Below are positions 43,181-51,747 of a stretch of 64,000 nucleotides of DNA, one piece after another (the first letter of the stretch is position 1; each line of letters opens with the position of its first letter). Under the pieces are notes generated by a model. The model ran no database searches and had not been told where the DNA came from. It worked only from the letters and a program-made list of their open reading frames with translations. A program made the translations under genes and the position numbers. Source of the stretch: Candidatus Nitrososphaera evergladensis SR1 (lineage in GTDB: Archaea; Thermoproteota; Nitrososphaeria; Nitrososphaerales; Nitrososphaeraceae); assembly GCF_000730285.1 (NCBI RefSeq), contig NZ_CP007174.1:2046001-2110000 (forward strand), written 5' to 3'.

Positions 43181-43611
43181 CAGTCTACATTATAGACGCT
43201 GATAATATCGACTTTGAAGGGATTAACAAGTTCAAAAAAATGGGTTTGATAACTAATGGAGAACCTATCCTTCGTAGCATTGTACTTGAGCAGACAATCC
43301 AGAACAAAGACTGGCCAGTGTTCAGGATAGACACACCTTATGGGAAGTTCAAGGAAATCTTTGAAAAATTCTTACCTGAATTAATGACGGTTGTATCTGG
43401 CAATGCTGACTCGAAAACATTAAGCGATAACGCTGGAGTTGACACTGAAGTTGACACAGAAACCAAGAAAAAAGAAGTTGATAAGGTCAAAGTTGAAAAT
43501 GCTGATCCTGAGATACCTCAATATCTTCAGACTATGCAACAAGTTGTTAACACTGTCGGAGTACCAATCCTTGAAAAGTTTGGTGGTGGATTAGCGCAAA
43601 AGGTGAATTAG
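43177..43611 (+). CDS. Hypothetical protein, 144 aa
   Basis: Overlaps the previous gene by 4 bases (ATGA), a sign of coupled translation. The N-terminus MTVYIIDADNIDFEGINKFKKMGL contains an Asp pair that loosely resembles P-loop or NYN-type starts but does not match them. The middle is charged (VDTEVDTETKKKEVDKVKVEN) and the end helical. Function unknown. Confidence 0.55.
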   Translation: MTVYIIDADNIDFEGINKFKKMGLITNGEPILRSIVLEQTIQNKDWPVFRIDTPYGKFKEIFEKFLPELMTVVSGNADSKTLSDNAGVDTEVDTETKKKEVDKVKVENADPEIPQYLQTMQQVVNTVGVPILEKFGGGLAQKVN

Positions 43612-43616
43612 AAAAA

Positions 43617-43994
43617 ATGGACACAATAAAAGATAACGTGAATTGCACTGTCTACCTCAACCACCACTTTGCCAAAACGATTGACACATACTTAGATTCA
43701 TTCAAGTCGCTCCGCTTTGACGTAAAACAGACGAGGGCGAGTGCAATCAAACACATGGCAGCCTCCTATTCTTCAATATTCAATCTGGACAATATGGCAT
43801 TGCTCAAAAAGTATGATGAGCTCCAGAGAACAACCGCCATTGGCAAGTCCTCCAAAGATCTCTACTCAGAGTTAAAACAAGAAGCGAACAATGCAGTAAA
43901 GGAAAAGCTCACCAACGCAATCAACAATTTGAGTCAACGAGCGGGGAAGTTTGCAACGTTTGAAGCTCTCGACTCTTTGAGAAACAGGCGATAG
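43617..43994 (+). CDS. Hypothetical helical protein, 125 aa
   Basis: A predominantly helical, Lys/Asn-rich protein (VYLNHHFAKTIDTYLDSFKSLRFDVKQTRASAIKHMAASYS, KQEANNAVKEKLTNAINNLSQRAG). Five bases separate it from the previous gene. No motif is recognised; it may bind DNA or a partner protein. Confidence 0.58.
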   Translation: MDTIKDNVNCTVYLNHHFAKTIDTYLDSFKSLRFDVKQTRASAIKHMAASYSSIFNLDNMALLKKYDELQRTTAIGKSSKDLYSELKQEANNAVKEKLTNAINNLSQRAGKFATFEALDSLRNRR

Positions 43995-43996
43995 AA

Positions 43997-44110
43997 ATGA
44001 ACAAGTTAACTATACCGCCAATCATGGAGAGAGAAGAAGCATTAGAAAGAGTTGCGCTATTCCTCATAGCAAAAGAGGTATCGGTACTTCGTAAATGGTT
44101 AGGGGAATAA
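43997..44110 (+). CDS. Short helical protein, 37 aa
   Basis: ATG 43997 directly after the previous stop, TAA at 44110. The peptide MNKLTIPPIMEREEALERVA and onward is helical with a basic and hydrophobic end (VSVLRKWLGE). It fits between its neighbours with no gap, so coding is plausible. Function unknown. Confidence 0.5.
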   Translation: MNKLTIPPIMEREEALERVALFLIAKEVSVLRKWLGE

Positions 44111-44112
44111 GA

Positions 44113-44277
44113 ATGGGCAGACCAAGGAAGAAGAAGCAAGAAAAGAGAACATTCAGCCGAACAGAATGGGAAAGGATCCGCAGAGAAATGCCTTCATTCA
44201 ATGAACAAGAGTTAAAAGAATTCTTTGACTTTCCCCGGATAGTAGCTGATCCAAAAATGGATTCTGGGTATCTTTAG
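44113..44277 (+). CDS. Basic small protein, 54 aa
   Basis: ATG 44113 begins MGRPRKKKQEKRTFSRTEWERIRREMPSFNEQELKEFFDF. The basic start resembles an AT-hook (GRPRKKK) or nuclear-type basic patch, followed by two helices. It may bind DNA. Two bases separate it from the preceding stop. Confidence 0.55.
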   Translation: MGRPRKKKQEKRTFSRTEWERIRREMPSFNEQELKEFFDFPRIVADPKMDSGYL

Positions 44278-44281
44278 CAAG

Positions 44282-44698
44282 GTGGGCAGATTGGGAGACA
44301 TAAACAGTTTCAATGTTGACGACATTCCACTTTCAAAGAAGTCTAGTAATGTGGTAGCAGGTGACATTAATGTTGGAAAGAAGTCTCCAGCGGAGTTAGA
44401 GCAAGTTCATATCGAAGAGGATTTACAGACACAATTAGCAGTAACTGATTCAATCTTTTCATTACAATCATTAGACGATAAAACCCAGAGAGAGTTAGCG
44501 GAGTTTGCCGGGTATTACTATGAACGTGGAAGGATAACCCAACCAACTATACAGGCGTTAATCCAATACCACTTTGACAAAATAATGGACAGTATAAGAT
44601 CAGAGTACGAGAGCCATATTTTCAATAAGCAATTGGAAGAAGCAATGATGCGATCAATGGGCATAAAACCTGAAGATATAGACAAATTCAAATTTTAA
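44282..44698 (+). CDS. Hypothetical protein, 138 aa
   Basis: Starts at GTG 44282. An acidic N-terminus (LGDINSFNVDDIPLSKKSS) is followed by a helical domain (LAEFAGYYYERGRITQPTIQALIQYHFDKIMDSIRSEYESH). The order of acidic region and helical domain is like the protein at 42764, and the helical parts may be distantly related. It ends the rightward six-gene block. Function unknown. Confidence 0.58.
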   Translation: MGRLGDINSFNVDDIPLSKKSSNVVAGDINVGKKSPAELEQVHIEEDLQTQLAVTDSIFSLQSLDDKTQRELAEFAGYYYERGRITQPTIQALIQYHFDKIMDSIRSEYESHIFNKQLEEAMMRSMGIKPEDIDKFKF

Positions 44699-44840
44699 CA
44701 ACTTTTATCTTCCTTAGTATGATACTGTACCTCTTTTTTCCTGCTTTTTTGTGATTTTTCCTATAAACTTAAATACTTAAGTTAGTATATTTTACATTGC
44801 CCACAACACTACTGTTTGAACGACACTTTGGAACATGCAG

Positions 44841-44871
44841 GAGGTGAGAGGAGTCATTACCCTCTCACCTC
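44841..44871. repeat. Perfect 11-bp stem hairpin
   Basis: GAGGTGAGAGG at 44841-44851 pairs exactly with CCTCTCACCTC at 44861-44871 around a 9-base loop. It lies between the last gene of the block and the int(N) gene. It could be a terminator, an RNA element, or a protein-binding dyad. Confidence 0.6.
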
Positions 44872-44978
44872 ATACTTATCTCAAATTTGGTAAGATTAGT
44901 TCTGTAGCTTCTTCTCTAACTCTTTAAGTCCAATAATAGACTCAACTCTAATTAACAACAATCCAATATACCGCATTA

Positions 44979-45215
44979 ATGGCGCTTCTCACAGCTTCTG
45001 AACTAGCTTGGTTGAAAGGTGAAAAACAAGTTTCTAAAGGCTATGAACATAAAATGAAAAGTGTAGTCAAGAAGAAGCTGCATACTTTCCTAGCTGAGGA
45101 ATATGCCCTAATTGTAAGAAAGTGCTACGGACGGAATTTGAACGAATTACCAGATATGGTAAGAAATTTGCCTTTCGAGTCGCAGATCCCGGGTTCAAAT
45201 CCCGGCCGGAGCACT
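44979..45215 (+). CDS. Integrase, N-terminal part int(N)
   Basis: From ATG 44979 it encodes MALLTASELAWLKGEKQV and a basic helical domain (KMKSVVKKKLHTFLAEEYALIVRKC), then PFESQIPGSNPGRST, which is the translated attachment core. The same 15 codons, in the same frame, open int(C) at 34056. Joining the two through the core gives one integrase. In the integrated state the frame runs past the core into chromosomal sequence and ends at 45293, so the truncated product is probably inactive. Confidence 0.85.
45170..45215. repeat. Right attachment site (attR core)
   Basis: An exact 46-bp copy of 34055-34100. It forms a partial tRNA-Glu 3' exon without the 5' half, so it is not a tRNA gene. It marks the right end of the element. 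Confidence 0.92.
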
Positions 45216-45928
45216 TTCTCATGTTTTCACACATATATTGCATCGAACCAGAAAGAGCAGATACAGAATTACCGCAGCAGCATAAAGACATAACAAATAG
45301 AGAGTGGTCAGGAGAGCATATTATTTTGGTCTGGTAGCTCTGTTACAGACAAAAGGGATACAAACAAGCCGCTCCCCCTGACCAAGGGGAAGGATGCTTG
45401 CATTTCTTTTATAACTTGTGTAATGAGTGCCTAGAGATTGCCTCTTTCCAAAAGCTCCTTGACCAACGGTCCTGTCCCCGGAACGATGCAACTTGTGGAG
45501 ACAGGACCATGTGCGAGTCGTTATATCTGCTATTTGATGTGCATCACCGCGGTATAAAAAACTCGATTAACTTGGTTATCGCGGCGGTTCCCAGACAATC
45601 GCCAGTCGACGTGTATGTTTCAAAAGGCCACTACTAAAAGTCAGAGTTTCTAATGGCAGGAAGGCAAAGTGAAAAAATACGATTTCACTCATTTTACATC
45701 TTTCAAACTGTGAATAAAATAACAAGGGGGACTGACGCTGGAACGGGACAAGGTTCCAGCATGAGCCACAACAACGATCAAGCGTACACGAGAGGTAACG
45801 GTTCCTTTTTCAGCCCCTGCCTTTTCCAGGGATCGAGAGATTAAATGACTTTCTATGATTCTCTGGCCGCCTCTCCCTCCCCTTGGGGTGCCAGCTAGAA
45901 TATAATGTTCAACTTGCTTGGCAATGTG
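45216..45928. other. Gene-poor stretch with hairpins
   Basis: No gene is supported. Two clear inverted repeats are seen: GGTCCTGTC/GACAGGACC (45468-45476 and 45500-45508) and GCTGGAAC/GTTCCAGC (45737-45744 and 45753-45760, 8-base loop). A short frame from 45761 (MSHNNDQ...) is too weak to call. Confidence 0.45.
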
Positions 45929-46129
45929 ATGGCATGTCGAAACATGTGTGAAAGGTTAAGAGACACTACTCGCACCTTTTACCCTTCGCCGTATGAAGCA
46001 GGCTACAAATATTGCCAGAGGTGCGCGCTCTTCATAAAGTTTCAGGGCATTGCGTGCCCTTGTTGCCACAAACGATTAAGGGTCAGGGCTCGTGAAAGTG
46101 TCAGGAAAAAAGAGCACGTCCGGTTTTGA
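45929..46129 (+). CDS. Zinc-ribbon protein, 66 aa
   Basis: ATG 45929 gives MACRNMCERLRDTTR followed by KYCQRCALFIKFQGIACPCCHKRLRVRAR. The C-x2-C...C-x-C-C ribbon and basic end are typical of a small zinc-binding family in thaumarchaea. An extra eight residues are possible from 45905. It probably binds nucleic acid or protein; target unknown. Confidence 0.72.
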   Translation: MACRNMCERLRDTTRTFYPSPYEAGYKYCQRCALFIKFQGIACPCCHKRLRVRARESVRKKEHVRF

Positions 46130-46190
46130 ATAGTCAAGCGAAGAAAACCGTCACGGAACATGATGATGCAACACACGCCCAACTGGGCAT

Positions 46191-46364
46191 TTATTTTGAT
46201 TTGGGCAGGCAGTGCTTGCAAAAAAACTGAATGGCTGTGCTGCCCCACAGGTCAAACATGGCTTCGCTTGTCGCAGGTCTAGAACATTCTGAGCAGTACT
46301 TTGGAAATGCATTCTTTTCTTCTTCCTCGTCGTCAATTGATCTGATTTCGTATGGCATCAGCAT
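46191..46364 (-). CDS. Zinc-finger protein, 57 aa
   Basis: ATG 46364 to TAA 46191 encodes an acidic N-terminus (IDDEEEEKNAFPK) followed by YCSECSRPATSEAMFDLWG and FFCKHCLPKSK. The two C-x2-C pairs, about 20 residues apart, form a probable zinc ribbon. Convergent with the zinc-ribbon gene at 45929. Function unknown. Confidence 0.65.
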   Translation of the reverse strand: MLMPYEIRSIDDEEEEKNAFPKYCSECSRPATSEAMFDLWGSTAIQFFCKHCLPKSK

Positions 46365-47181
46365 GAGAAGTAAACGGGCTGCATATTATAAAAGCGACAG
46401 GAGTACAGTGCGCTATCTTTTCACTGACAGCAAAAAAATTATTGCGATGTACCCTTGACATTTTTATTTTATGAATTCAAACTTCTCCTTAAGAAGGTAA
46501 GGTCCCACACAACTTATCTTCGCCCCACACAGATGCAGATGACGGGGTCAGGAACGGGCTAGCTCTCGCAGGCAAGGGCCTTGAAAAGCGGCAGTTCCCC
46601 CTGATCTCCCGATTCTCTCTTGGATACTTGTTGTTTTACTTTTCAATGAGTTTCGGATGCATATATAACAGGCTGGCAAAAAATATTAGAAATTGTCCAA
46701 GTCGACTCTTGTCGTGTCCTTGCTGCATAACTTCATTGAAGCGGCGACGGATTTATCCTACTAGTCGAAAAAAATAGCACGCGGAACAAGCCTTGTCTGC
46801 ATCTGTCGCATTTATTTATCCACAGACAATGGCAGCAGCAAAAACATTCCTGCTGGAACCCAAGCATACAGAACAGGAAGATTGTTTGAAGGCATATTGG
46901 ATGAAATAGCAGCGGCATCTAACCCGAAATTGCTGGATGGGGTGTTCAGCAGGAGAGCACACAGGATGGGCAACAGTCGAGGCCCGGGAGGAATCAGAAG
47001 CAAGAAACTTACTTACTTGCACTCTCTCTCCACATTCTACTAAAAGAATAGAAAAGCAGAATGGAGAAGGTTTTCTGCAAGCATCACCCATATTCTGTAT
47101 GTTATTGACATATTCGTATCGATGTAGTGATAAATTAATATGGTCAACTAATCGAATCACCCTCAAGGAAAGAGCTAGTTC
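46365..47181. other. Long intergenic region
   Basis: No convincing gene is present. A GGGGTCAGG (46544-46552) and CCTGATCTCCC (46600-46610) pair resembles the core helix of the possible RNA at 30960-31150, and a TATA-like ATATATAA lies at about 46661-46668. Confidence 0.4.
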
Positions 47182-48045
47182 TTGGGCAGGAGAAACATAG
47201 AGGCCAACCCACTGACAGACCTTTGTGGCGACTACCTCGTTCGAATCGAAGACGCGCTCAAGCGCGAGCTCGACTCTTATTCATGGTCTGAATTTCATGC
47301 GCCACTGCGCTATGCCTGCGATGGAGGCAAGCGCATCAGGCCGCTAATCCTGGTTTTATCGGCAGAGGCGATAAAGGGCAAAAAGGCAAACGGCGACGCG
47401 TACCTTGCCGCTTCGGCCATCGAACTTTTGCACACAGAATCGATCATCCACGACGACATAATTGACGAGGAGCATACCCGCAGGGGCAAGCCGTCGTTCC
47501 ACGTAAAATACGGATACAACAGCAGCATCCTTACCGCAGATTTCGTTCTCGGCGTCATACTTTTCATAGGCTCTAAATTAAAGAATCCCAGGGTGCTTAA
47601 CGAGCTGTCAAACGCTGCAACGCGCATGAGCGAAGGCGAGATGATGGAGATAAGGCTGAACAAGGCGCCGGCAATAACCGAGGACGACTACATCAAGGTG
47701 CTTGACTACAAGACGGCGTCATTGTTCGAGACATCGGCCAAGATAGGCGCAATACTGGGCGAGGGCACCGAGGAGCAGATCCACGCGATGACGACCTTTG
47801 GCCACATGCTAGGCATTGCCTACCAGATCCACGACGACCTCATCGACTGGAACGACGAGGACAAGCTGTTCAACATGCTGGTCAAGCAGAACGACAGGTC
47901 CAAGGACTTTATCGACAGGATGGAAAAATTATACCAGTCGTACGCTGCAAAGGCCAAGGACGAACTGCTAAAGGTGGCGCCGGCAAACAACGAGGTTATT
48001 CGCCATCTAGAGTTGATGACCGACCTGGCATCAGTGCAGATCTAG
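47182..48045 (+). CDS. Polyprenyl (geranylgeranyl-type) diphosphate synthase
   Basis: Makes the isoprenoid chain for archaeal lipids. The 287-residue protein has both Asp-rich Mg-binding motifs, IIHDDIIDEEH (first) and QIHDDLIDWND (second), plus the family's GGKRIRP, HTESIIHDD and KTASLF segments. It begins at TTG 47182. Chain length cannot be set by eye; geranylgeranyl or farnesyl are both possible. It is convergent with nuoN. Confidence 0.92.
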   Translation: MGRRNIEANPLTDLCGDYLVRIEDALKRELDSYSWSEFHAPLRYACDGGKRIRPLILVLSAEAIKGKKANGDAYLAASAIELLHTESIIHDDIIDEEHTRRGKPSFHVKYGYNSSILTADFVLGVILFIGSKLKNPRVLNELSNAATRMSEGEMMEIRLNKAPAITEDDYIKVLDYKTASLFETSAKIGAILGEGTEEQIHAMTTFGHMLGIAYQIHDDLIDWNDEDKLFNMLVKQNDRSKDFIDRMEKLYQSYAAKAKDELLKVAPANNEVIRHLELMTDLASVQI

Positions 48046-48183
48046 TATTTTTATGCCCGCGCAGAAGCTCGCAATATGCTGCACGCACACCATACTATCA
48101 TGGTACTTAAGTTTCGGGGTTGCTGCAGCAGTATTATTAGTAGCGCAATAACCACCGCCAAGGCTGCTGTGCGTATGCAACCC

Positions 48184-49695
48184 TTAATGCAGCGGGCCAG
48201 CGTGGGCGCCAGAGATAAAGCTGAGGTCAGGCACCGCCTTTGACGCAAAGTCAATGAGGGGCGCGTGCCAGATGCCAAAGCCGACCATGAACACCACCGC
48301 AAACACCAGCACTGCAATCATAGCCCGGGGTTCTTTTACCCTCTTCATGTCTGGAGCGTCTTCCATGTACATCTTTCTCATTATCCAGGCATAGTAGCCA
48401 AGCGAGAGCGCGCTGTTGAGGACGCCGGCGATTGCAAGCCACGGCCCCCAGTCTACCACGGGGCCCGCGTTTATAGCTGCGCCAAAGATCATCAGCTTGC
48501 TCCAGAACCCGTTGAGCGGAGGGACGCCTGCAAGGGCAAGCAGCGCTATTGAAAACGTTGCAGCCGTTATTGGCATGCGCCTTCCAAGGCCGCGGTACTT
48601 TTCAAGGCTATAGCTGGCAAGCGTTATCGCCACCGCGGCGACTGCAATGAAGCCTGCCGACTTCATGACGGCGTGGTTTATGATGTGGAAAAGCGAGCCG
48701 GAAAGCGCCTGGTCAGAGTATGGCGCAAGCGCAATGCCTATCATGATGTAGCCTGCCTGTGCTATGGACGAGTAGGCAAGCATCCTTGGAACGCTCCTCT
48801 GCATTATGGCGCCAAGGTTTCCAATCGTCATAGTAAACACTGCGAGTATCGCAAGGGTGAGCGTCCAGTCGGCGTTGAGCGCAAACATGCCCAAGACGAT
48901 AACGCGGAGAGCCGCTGCAAAGCCGGCCTTCTTGGTTCCCGATGCTAGCAGGCCGCCGATGGTTGCAGGCGAGCCCTCGTACGCGTCTGGGAGCCACATG
49001 TGGAACGGGACGAGGCCCATCTTGAATCCAAAGCCGGCGATGAATAGCGCGATTGCAAGCAGGCCTACAGGCATCATCGACGGGTCGAGGTTTGTCAGCG
49101 CTTTTACAGAGTCGCCGATGTTTGTGGTGCCGGTCATGCCGTAGACGAGGCCTATTGCAAAGACAATGAGCGCCGACGACAGGGCGCCAAACATGAAATA
49201 CTTTATTGCAGCCTCGTTTGATACCGGGTCGCGTTTTTGGAAACCTGCCAAGGCGTATGTCGGAAGCGACATCAGCTCCCACGCGACCAGGAGCATTACA
49301 AGGTCTGTCGAGTAGGCGATGAGCACCATGCCGATGCTCGACAGCAGGATAAGCGAGTAGTACGCCGCCGGGTTTGACCTGCCCTTCCAGTAGTTCCACG
49401 ACGATGCCGTCATCATGAGCGACACGAGCAAGAGCGCGACTGCAAAGAATGAGCCGAACAGGTCGTCCGTGAGCACGTCCGTTCCAAACGCGACTGCAGG
49501 CATCACCTCGCCGGAGAACACATTGAATATCACGATTCCCATGGCGACGGCGAGCGCGCCAAACGCGATTGCGCTGTACACCTTGTTGCGGTCGATGCCC
49601 TTTTCGCGCCTTCCGGCGTCGATGGCGGGTATGGCCAGGCCTACCACGCCCAGTATTACCGTCACGAGTATTGGTGTTGAGGTCAGCTCTACCAT
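48184..49695 (-). CDS. nuoN: NADH-quinone oxidoreductase-like subunit N
   Basis: Antiporter-like proton-pumping membrane subunit of complex I. The 503-residue protein has about 14 helices, with the conserved Glu in MLLVAWELMSLPTYAL, Lys in KMGLVPFHMWLPDAYEG and Lys in GTKKAGFAAAL. Last gene of the leftward nuo operon; its start lies 16 bases after the nuoL stop. Confidence 0.94.
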   Translation of the reverse strand: MVELTSTPILVTVILGVVGLAIPAIDAGRREKGIDRNKVYSAIAFGALAVAMGIVIFNVFSGEVMPAVAFGTDVLTDDLFGSFFAVALLLVSLMMTASSWNYWKGRSNPAAYYSLILLSSIGMVLIAYSTDLVMLLVAWELMSLPTYALAGFQKRDPVSNEAAIKYFMFGALSSALIVFAIGLVYGMTGTTNIGDSVKALTNLDPSMMPVGLLAIALFIAGFGFKMGLVPFHMWLPDAYEGSPATIGGLLASGTKKAGFAAALRVIVLGMFALNADWTLTLAILAVFTMTIGNLGAIMQRSVPRMLAYSSIAQAGYIMIGIALAPYSDQALSGSLFHIINHAVMKSAGFIAVAAVAITLASYSLEKYRGLGRRMPITAATFSIALLALAGVPPLNGFWSKLMIFGAAINAGPVVDWGPWLAIAGVLNSALSLGYYAWIMRKMYMEDAPDMKRVKEPRAMIAVLVFAVVFMVGFGIWHAPLIDFASKAVPDLSFISGAHAGPLH

Positions 49696-49711
49696 TTTTT
49701 CTCCATCTCCT

Positions 49712-51745
49712 TTACATCAGCAACAGCATCACTACTATCATGATGCCCACTGCGAACACGAACAGGTACGTCTGGGTGATGCCAGTCTGGCCGCTCTTGA
49801 CGACTTTGGACATGCCGGCCATGGCACCCTGGAACGCAGGGTTTATTCCGTCGATTACCGTGCTTTCAAAGTAGCGCCAGATAAAGCGGTATATTGCAAG
49901 CGGCCCGATGACTCCTCCCCAGTACAGGGCGGTGTTGAGGTACCACCTGTTGTAGAGGAACTTCCAGATGCCCCTCGTGATGATGTTGCGGCCGATTGCC
50001 TCCGGGTCTGCCTTTCTTGCGATGTAGAACACGAATCCAAGGCCCGCGCCTACTGCAAACGCGCCCACGGATGCAATCGCGGCTATTGGGTTGAGGTTGA
50101 GGAACGTCCTGCCGGTTGCTTCGTGCGCCGGTGCGATTCCAAACGACTCGCCCAAATATTCGCTGAACAGCTCGTGCAGCTGTTCTTCAAACACAAACCC
50201 GACTACACCGACTGCAATCGTCGCCACGGCAAGTATCGCAAAGGGCACCCACATCACAGGACCCACTTCGTGCACATGGTGGCCCTTGTGCTCCATCTCT
50301 TCAAGGTGCTTGCTCTTGTTGCCAAAGAACGACATGCCTATCATCCTCATGGTGTAGAACGCAGTCATGACGGCGACTATTACTGCCATTGCAAACAGAG
50401 GCCACGAGTAGGTGTATCCTGATTCGAGGATGGCTGCAAATATTGCATCCTTGCTCCAAAAGCCGGACGTAAACAGCGGAGCGCCGGCAAGCGACAGCGC
50501 GGCAAGCATCATGAAAATGTAGGTCTTTCTCATGTCCTTTCGCAGGCCGCCCATGTCGGTCATAAAGCGCGACCCAACGCTGTGCAAGAGCGCTCCTGCG
50601 CCCATGAAAAGCGACGCCTTGAACATGGCGTGGCTCATCAGGTGGAAGAACCCTGCGGTGTAGCCGTCTGTAAAGTTGAGCGAGATGCCGGCGATGCCAA
50701 GTGCCATCATCATGTAGCCTATCTGCGAGCCGGTAGAGTATGCAAGCACCTTCTTTATCTCGGGGCTGACCAGCGCCTGGGTTGCAAGCAGGAACGCCGT
50801 GATGGCGCCGGTCCACGCGACCACTTCAAAGAACTGGCTCGTGTTGAGCGCAGAAAGCGCAAAGAACAGAGGTCCTAGCCTTGCGACCAGAAACACACCG
50901 GCCTTTACCATGGTCGCGGCGTGTATGAGCGCCGAAACTGAGGTCGGGCCGGTCATGGCCTCAAGGAGCCACTCGTTTAGCGGGAACTGCGCAGACTTGC
51001 CCACCGCGCCTCCAAAGAGGAGCACTGCAGCCGGCACTAGCAGGTTCTGCTGCGACATGGCCGCCGCCCACGACTGGTCGGCGACAAGCTCCTTGAACCC
51101 AAAGGTGCCGGCATAGGCAAATATCAGGAACATGCCGGCAAGCATCATGACGTCTCCAGCCTTGGTCATGAGGAATGCCTTCATGCCGGCATGCGTAGGG
51201 GCGGTCCACATAGGGATTCCTCCTGCCATGTGGCCTTCCTTTCCGACATAGTCCTTCTTTCTGTCGTGGTACCAGAACCCGATGAGCGCGTACGACGCAA
51301 GGCCCACTCCCTCCCATCCAAAGAAGACCATGAGCAGGTTGTCAGATATGACGATGAGCTGCATCGAGCCGATGAAGAACAGCATAAAGAACCAGTACCT
51401 AGTAAGGTCCCGGTCGCCGTGCATATATCCTAGCGAATACACGAATATCAGAAACGCTATCCAGGCCACGACGTTGGTCATGACTATGGCAAGCGGGTCA
51501 GCAAGGACGCCTGCCTTCAGGCCGAGCGCCGAGATCCAGGTAACCTGGCTGTGCACTTCGTGGCCGGCAAGCCCTATGGGTATCAGAGTTGCAGCGGATA
51601 TTGCGCTTGCCAGCGCAAAGCCTACTGCGATGTAGTCGCGAGCCTTCTTGCTCCCCTTGGCGATTGCAGGTATGATAGCAGCACCTGCAAACGGGAGTAT
51701 CCATATCAGCCAAACGTTGATTGAATTAGCAAACGTTTCCACCAT
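49712..51745 (-). CDS. nuoL: NADH-quinone oxidoreductase-like subunit L
   Basis: The largest antiporter-like subunit (677 residues, about 15 helices). Conserved segments include FFGWEGVGLASYALIGFWYH, KSAQFPLNEWLLEAM with the proton-path Lys, and SALIHAATMVKAGVFLVARLGPLF. The C-terminal lateral helix that lies along the membrane arm is expected in the last 100 residues. Two bases separate it from nuoM. Confidence 0.95.
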   Translation of the reverse strand: MVETFANSINVWLIWILPFAGAAIIPAIAKGSKKARDYIAVGFALASAISAATLIPIGLAGHEVHSQVTWISALGLKAGVLADPLAIVMTNVVAWIAFLIFVYSLGYMHGDRDLTRYWFFMLFFIGSMQLIVISDNLLMVFFGWEGVGLASYALIGFWYHDRKKDYVGKEGHMAGGIPMWTAPTHAGMKAFLMTKAGDVMMLAGMFLIFAYAGTFGFKELVADQSWAAAMSQQNLLVPAAVLLFGGAVGKSAQFPLNEWLLEAMTGPTSVSALIHAATMVKAGVFLVARLGPLFFALSALNTSQFFEVVAWTGAITAFLLATQALVSPEIKKVLAYSTGSQIGYMMMALGIAGISLNFTDGYTAGFFHLMSHAMFKASLFMGAGALLHSVGSRFMTDMGGLRKDMRKTYIFMMLAALSLAGAPLFTSGFWSKDAIFAAILESGYTYSWPLFAMAVIVAVMTAFYTMRMIGMSFFGNKSKHLEEMEHKGHHVHEVGPVMWVPFAILAVATIAVGVVGFVFEEQLHELFSEYLGESFGIAPAHEATGRTFLNLNPIAAIASVGAFAVGAGLGFVFYIARKADPEAIGRNIITRGIWKFLYNRWYLNTALYWGGVIGPLAIYRFIWRYFESTVIDGINPAFQGAMAGMSKVVKSGQTGITQTYLFVFAVGIMIVVMLLLM

Positions 51746-51747
51746 TA

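Larger units (their letters stand above)
34055..45215. mobile_element. Integrated element at tRNA-Glu (about 11.1 kb)
   Basis: The region lies between two 46-bp direct repeats (34055-34100 and 45170-45215) that copy the 3' end of tRNA-Glu. It encodes the two halves of one tyrosine integrase, an MCM-type helicase, several unknown genes with virus- or plasmid-like features, an AbrB-like protein and a long palindromic non-coding region. It is more AT-rich than the flanking chromosome. Excision would yield a circle of 11,115 bp with one intact integrase gene. No capsid gene is recognised, so plasmid-like or viral nature is open. Confidence 0.9.

Noticed and set aside
34100-45169. CRISPR array
   Set aside because: Repeats in the element are palindromes or iterons without regular spacers; no array was seen anywhere in the window.
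46733-47166. Several short frames before the diphosphate synthase gene
   Set aside because: They overlap one another in different frames and none has a convincing composition.
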